64,000 nucleotides of DNA from the NCBI GenBank assembly GCA_025716855.1, contig JAIXMQ010000018.1, forward strand, positions 186,001 through 250,000. Reading direction: 5' to 3'. Positions 58,825 through 64,000 of the stretch are shown one piece after another. The DNA is from Pilaira anomala (taxonomy: Eukaryota > Mucoromycota > Mucoromycetes > Mucorales > Mucoraceae). Made by a program: the position numbers and the translations under genes. Positions within the stretch are counted from its first letter, which is position 1. The number at the start of each line of letters is the position of its first letter. Below the pieces are notes generated by a model, which saw nothing but the letters and a program-made list of their open reading frames with translations, ran no database searches and was not told the origin of the DNA.

Positions 58825-60572
58825 TTGACTTCAACATTTTATTTCATTTTTTTTTCTCACTCTCTCTTTCAAAACATACTACATTTCTATAGCTATTCCC
58901 CTATAATCATTCTTTATATTACCAATAATCAATACCACAAGTAATAAAAAAAAACATAATAATACAACTAAATATTAATAATTCTTTATTTTTGACCATC
59001 TCCCCCCCCCCCAAAAAAAAACAAGAAAAAAAAACTACATTTATTTCACTCCTTCATACTAGCTAGTTTATATTGAAAGTTATAACGAATAGTGTCTTTT
59101 TAAACTTTGATTCCAAAAGCTGGTTAGCTGTCATTTGTCAAAGCTATCGGAAAATCTTACATGATTTTTTTTTTTCAATTTTATGATCCAGTATTGGATA
59201 TATGTTTATGAATTTGAAACAGGGGAAAATGGGAAAAAAAAAAAAAATCTTTAAACGGAGTCGTATTTTTTAATTTGGTAACCATTGAAATTACAATGAA
59301 ACGTTTGCTGAGATAAATGTCATTCCCGATTATTCCTTTCTGTAAGAAGTGTGCACACGCTACCCTTTTTTTTTTTGCTTGATGTATTTATGGAAATGAC
59401 AGGTGTAACATGAAGAATCGAATTTAAAATAAACTTTAATTCCAGATTACCAAAGATATACAGCAGTTAATGTTGTGTTTCCTCAATGCCATGCAATTCA
59501 TATTTTATACTTCTTATCTATATTCATATACTCGGAGAGAATTATCTTTTGACAAACAAATGCTTAAATGAAGTATATTCATCACAGTATTCCAATCAAT
59601 TCTTAAAAACGTGAGAGTAGATACACAAGCGTTATTACAAAAATGAACAAAACTTGAAATAATCGGGTTCCTTATCCAATGTATATCATTAATTAAATGT
59701 ATCAATATATCGAATTTCTGTTTTTCAAAGCTAAAATGCCATTTGTTTTGTAGGGCAAAAAATATCTTTTTAAATTTAATGTATTTACTGGATCAAGGTC
59801 AAAATTACTTTTGATTTGTTTGCTGCCTTCAAAAACCCGCTCATTACCAATAAAATACCTCTCATTTCCGTCGGCTTAAACTACTGGTACATTTTATCAC
59901 TACGAAGTTATTCCTATGGATTGAGCCTCATAAAGGAGACCTAAACGGTATCATATAAAACTTTTGTGGATAGTTATGTTATAGTGTATAAGAAAGCTTT
60001 AGTCCGTCTGTCATAGACATAATACTGTTTTACATGTGGAAATTTGGACAATGAGTTATTGACATCCCTCCTTAAGGTGCACAGAGTTGAATTTATCACA
60101 ATGATTTACCCCACATTATGAATTGAGCTGTATATTGCTATAAATGCAAAAACTTAAGTGGATATTGTCATATCCGATATATAGAATATTTCTTATACAT
60201 CTCTGTATTTACCAGAAACATTGAGTACCTAAATCCTAAATCCCAGACTTAGACATATGTTAAGAACACTTAAATAGTTTCAGAAAATAAAAAAAAACCT
60301 CAAGATACCCCCTTCCCTCAAACTTTCTTATTGTTTAATTCCTGTTGTTACACTAGGTCGGCTTGGATGTATAAAAATCATTTGACGTTCAAAAGTCTTT
60401 TTTATCGGATTTGAATGATAACGGACTTTAAGTTGAGTTCAACACAAATCACACTCCGAGATAACAAAAAAAAATATTTTTTCATATAAATAGATCCTTA
60501 CCGATCACACAATTCTATTTTTTTTTTTTTTTTTCTTCAGATTTACTTAAAAAAAATACCTTTTATTTTCTT
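58825..60572. other. Intergenic region between acyl-CoA synthetase and transporter
   Basis: 1.75 kb. The first 200 bp are the synthetase 3' flank. A C-run occurs at about 59002-59012. The remainder is AT-rich without long homopolymers compared with other spacers, and has no conserved ORF. The last 50 bp carry a T-run (60518-60535) before the transporter ATG. No gene or repeat family recognised. Confidence 0.6.
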
Positions 60573-61950
60573 ATGGGAGACAAAACTTACGCCCCTTCTT
60601 TTACCTCCGAAAAGTATAAGGGTGAACAAACTGTTGTTGATAACTACGTCGAAGATGATGTTAACTCTGTCAACAATGAATTTGGCCATGGTTCTGGTAC
60701 TTTCATGACTGGTTTCTTCAGTGTTGCTTGCGTTGTAGCCGGTACCGGTACCCTTGGTCTTCCTCATGCGTAAGATTTTTTTTTCTCGAGCTATAAGATC
60801 AATGTACTAACCTTATATTTATAACTTTAGCTTGGCTCTCGGTGGTTGGTTAGGTATTTTTATTATGTTCCTCTCCTTTGCAATGGCTATGTACAGTGGT
60901 AATATCATCATTCGTTGTTTGTATTACAAGCCTGGACATAGACTTCATGATTACAAAGCTGTTGGTACTGCTGCCTTCGGATGGTATGGTTATGCTGTAG
61001 CTTCTGCTCTTCATTGGCTCAATATCTTTGGTTGTCCTGCACTTTACATGGTTCTTGCTAGTGCTAACATTACCTACATGCTTCGTGATTCCAGTGCCGC
61101 GCTTAATTCAGCAAACTGGACTATTATCATTGGTGCTATTCTTTTGGTCCCTTCTTTGTTTGCCAAAACTTTGAGAGAAATGACTAGTATCTCTGCTCTT
61201 GGTGCCGTCTGTACCATGATTGCTGTCTTCGTCGTTGCTATTCAAGCTCCTATGGACCGTAAAAGTCATCCCGAACTCCTTGTTGAAACCGACCCTGTCA
61301 TCTGGACAGGTTTCCCTTCTTCTCTTGCCACTATTGCTTTCTCTTATGGTGGTATTAATACATACCCTCATGTTGAACATGCTATGAAGAAACCTCATCA
61401 ATGGAAATGGTCTTGTATCGCTGGTTTAAGTGCTTGTACTGTTCTTTATATCCTTACTGCTATTCCTGGTTACTGGGCTTATGGTCGTGAGACTCTTTCT
61501 CCTATTTATAACAGTCTTCCTGAAGGCGCTGGTCAACTTGTTGCTATCATTGTTATGACTATTCATGTTATTCTCGCTATCCCCATTTACACCATTACTT
61601 TCTCACTTGAATTTGAGGAATTTTTGCAAGTTTCTGACGAAAAAACTGGTAAGGTCAAGGCCTGGATTATTCGTAGTATCATTCGTACCACTTGTATGGC
61701 TATTCTTGTTATTTTGGCCATCTTCATTCCTTATTTCGATAACTTCATGGCACTTATTGGTGCTCTTTCAAACTGTGGTCTCGTTTTCCTTTTACCTGTA
61801 ATGTGTTACCTCAAATTGACTGGTTTCCGTAACAAGCCCTGGTATGAACTTGCCTTCTGTGCCCTTACTGTCTTCTTGGGTATTGTCGGTTGTGTATTTG
61901 GTACTATTGATGCTGTCAAGGGCTTAATTACAAGCTTCCAATCTGCTTAA
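60573..61950 (+). CDS. Amino-acid transporter of the AAAP/AVT family
   Basis: Proton-coupled amino-acid transporter, probably vacuolar or plasma-membrane. Exons 60573-60769 and 60831-61950 give 438 aa. A soluble 40-residue N-terminus precedes TM1, which has the family glycine motif (ACVVAGTGTLGLPHALALGG, spanning the intron). About ten further hydrophobic helices follow (IFIMFLSFAMAMYSGNIIIR, IIIGAILLVPSLFAKTL, SALGAVCTMIAVFVVAIQA, IAFSYGGINTYPHVEHAMKK, VLYILTAIPGYWAYG, ILVILAIFIPYFDNFMALIG). FSYGGINTYPHVEHAM and GYWAYG are typical AAAP positions. Strong C-ending codon bias suggests high expression. Substrate is not predictable from sequence. Confidence 0.9.
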
Positions 61951-62795
61951 GTTGACCTTGAAACAATCTACTTGATACCAAACTTTTTTCTCTTTTAATT
62001 TTTATTTTCGGAAGCTTCTATTTTATCCTTCTTCATTTTTTATTTTTGTTCTGGCTCTATGCCAAACATATTGCCTGATAACTTACTTAGACGATCTACT
62101 ATAGTAGGTCACAAAAAAAAAAAACTGTACATAGTCTTAGCATTATATTTTTATGCATTAAATAAATCAATAATTATAATATAATTTTTCTTTAAATCAA
62201 TGTATTTTCAGTATTTTTTTTTTGTCTTAACTACTGAAGTGGTTTCATGAATACAAGTATAGGTTTGAAATATTACATGACTAAAATAAGCGTAGTGAAT
62301 AACCCCATATATCATCCCACTTTATTAAATAAAGGAATGCAAGCGGTCAACTCTGTTCAATAGATATAAATATAGTTCATTATTGTCCAACACTGTCCAA
62401 CATTGAACTTTACCAAGTAAATGCGCTGTGGAACAGCTTTATATATATCTTAAGGGATACTTGCGTTTTTACATGACATGATAAACTTAATTTGGGTGCC
62501 GATGAAATATAAGCTCTGTACTCATGAGCAATATTTTCCCACCCTCATTTAAACGTGTACAAAGTGGCAGAAACTATCCGGCTATCATCGTACCTGAAAA
62601 AACAATAGAATAGCAAATTCCTATTTATTTTTTGTCTGAATTTGGAAAGCTTTTTTTTTTTTGTAGAGAGCAGTATTTGGAGAAGGGCATTGTTCGTTTA
62701 CAGCGTGGCACAATTTTTCGGTTTCTCTCTCTCGCGGAATCAATCGTAGGGACCGGAAATATAAAAAAAAAAGTATTATTAATGTAACAGTGCTA

Positions 62796-62826
<31 letters not shown>

Positions 62827-64000
62827 GAAAGTCCATTTATAACCTCCTCATTTCCTGAATTCAATACTTTCCAAAATATAATAAAACATTGGGTCGGTAT
62901 AATAACTAAAAAAAAAAAAACTCACTTTTCGACCAATACTTGTTTTAAACAATGCACGAGTAGATCTACAAATATAAGGTTTATTTGATCTCGGAGTTAC
63001 ACAAATATTGCCCTGATGACAGGATAATTCTCACGCTATTGCCACATCTCAATAGAAGTTTTTTCTAATATTGTTTGATAAATTATAACAAGGGATAAGT
63101 GATTCATGATTTAGTTTTCTATTTTACAATACTTTATTAGCTTATCTCTGCTAATCGATGACAATATTAAATGAAATCAGAAGATTTATAGTTCTAAAAA
63201 AATGGATAGATAACAAACTTCAACTTGCTAAAATAAGTAATGCCTCAAAAGTGTCCCTCAACTTCCTAACGGGTATAATCGCATTAGCATTTTTCGGCAA
63301 TTCAACTGAGATTTTTTTTTTCACTTCCGTTATTTTTACTTGGCTAGTCTCAAAAGATACACTCGAACATTTATACATTTATAATATATTGTATTCATTA
63401 TTACACATACAACAAGCGATAGTGCGTAATTTATATAGAATTCACAAAACAATTGCAGAGATGGGCTAATCGTTTTGCGCTTAACTTCATCAACGACGTA
63501 CCATTAACATACTTTCTATAATTCATTGATGGTGACGCATTAACTTTAAAGGATTTGAGATTTTTATTCCCGTTTTATTTCGATCTGCTACAATTACTTC
63601 TGTCCTTTTTTAAATTTATGACTTTCCCTGCGCTTGAAACTAACCTTCGATTTTGAAAAGAGATTAGATACTTGATTATCCAAACTCTTTTTTAATCGAA
63701 TACTAGCATGTGACTTCAGCGAATTTACACGGCAGTTATGAAGAGCTGCTTAAAATAAATATTTTAATAACATAAATATCGCTATAATGAGTTTGAATCT
63801 TTAAGGGAGACTTTTTCTATACTTTTTGGATTTCTGTTAGGATTTAACATTTATGGTATTAACAACCCTTATAGTAATAGAAGGTAGATCAATTTCAGAT
63901 CCGTAACGTGACAAAATTATCTATAATATTCTACTATTTATACAAAAAAAAAAGTGAGATAATGAGGATTTGTGGTAGACTTAACTATGAACCTCAGTTA
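61951..64000. other. Terminal 2 kb without a recognisable gene
   Basis: Transporter 3' flank, then AT-rich DNA. A short direct repeat TGTCCAACA occurs twice in tandem at about 62385-62402. A-runs lie at about 62795-62826. A 103-codon + ORF at 63158-63469 has mixed hydrophobic composition (NFLTGIIALAFFGNSTEI) but no family resemblance, no T-rich leader and no neighbouring exons. I treat it as unsupported. Confidence 0.5.

Noticed and set aside
63158..63469. 103-codon + ORF near the window end
   Set aside because: No domain, no neighbouring exons, ordinary AT-rich composition; could be a relic but cannot be supported.
62837..63960. Candidate inverted repeat (CTCATT / AATGAG with A-run and GTGAG) bounding an element
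   Set aside because: Matches are short, imperfect and expected by chance in AT-rich DNA; no target-site duplication.

Overview
The window is a stretch of AT-rich, intron-rich fungal nuclear DNA. Genes lie on both strands. They are split by many short introns (about 50-90 nt, GT...AG, often carrying an A- or T-run) and separated by homopolymer-rich spacers. Gene content and style (RasGEF with SH3 and WW domains, CP2/grainyhead factor, single-chain urease, HSL-type lipase, zf-RVT LINE remnant, very frequent poly-A/poly-T) suggest a Mucoromycota fungus, probably Mucorales. That placement is inference; no rRNA or mitochondrial marker is present. I found no tRNA, rRNA, CRISPR array or prokaryotic-type feature.

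Layout. 1-8 kb (+): 3' part of a Fab1/PIKfyve lipid kinase, then a Ras guanine-nucleotide exchange factor. 8.4-13.6 kb (-): a coiled-coil protein, a TMCO3/KefB-like cation:proton antiporter and ribosomal protein uS19 (RPS15). 13.9-19 kb: eIF3i (+), an MBIP-like coiled-coil protein (-) and a membrane-anchored kelch protein (+). 19-26 kb: a Siw14-type phosphatase (-), a diacylglycerol kinase (+), exosome subunit RRP46 (-), a DUF4203-type multispanning protein (-) and a zinc-ribbon protein (+). 26-29.5 kb: a decayed LINE fragment and a cytochrome P450 (-). 30.7-33.6 kb: a CP2/grainyhead transcription factor (-) with a long upstream spacer. 36.2-41.3 kb: an HSL-type hydrolase and urease (both +). 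42-47 kb: a small unknown ORF and Hsp110/Sse1 (+) behind a step-type heat-shock element. 47-53.6 kb: an unknown type I membrane protein (-), an F-box/WD40 protein (-), a C7orf25/DUF1308 homologue (+) and a short cysteine-containing protein (-). 56.5-62 kb: a long-chain acyl-CoA synthetase and an amino-acid transporter (both +). The last 2 kb hold no recognisable gene.

The genes are mostly unrelated housekeeping and signalling functions, as usual in a fungal chromosome arm. Links that can be argued are phosphoinositide/diacylglycerol signalling (Fab1, DGK, Siw14-like), translation (RPS15 and eIF3i, head to head over about 0.3 kb) and lipid use (hydrolase, acyl-CoA synthetase, P450). I see no clustered defence, secondary-metabolite or mobile system and do not claim one. 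The most useful observations are gene-structure ones: microexons and introns that split or isolate catalytic motifs, an in-frame retainable intron, a small gene missed by a simple ORF scan, and a canonical HSE.

Exon boundaries were derived by hand from GT/AG signals, reading frame and family conservation, without transcript data. Exon lengths were checked to sum to whole codons.
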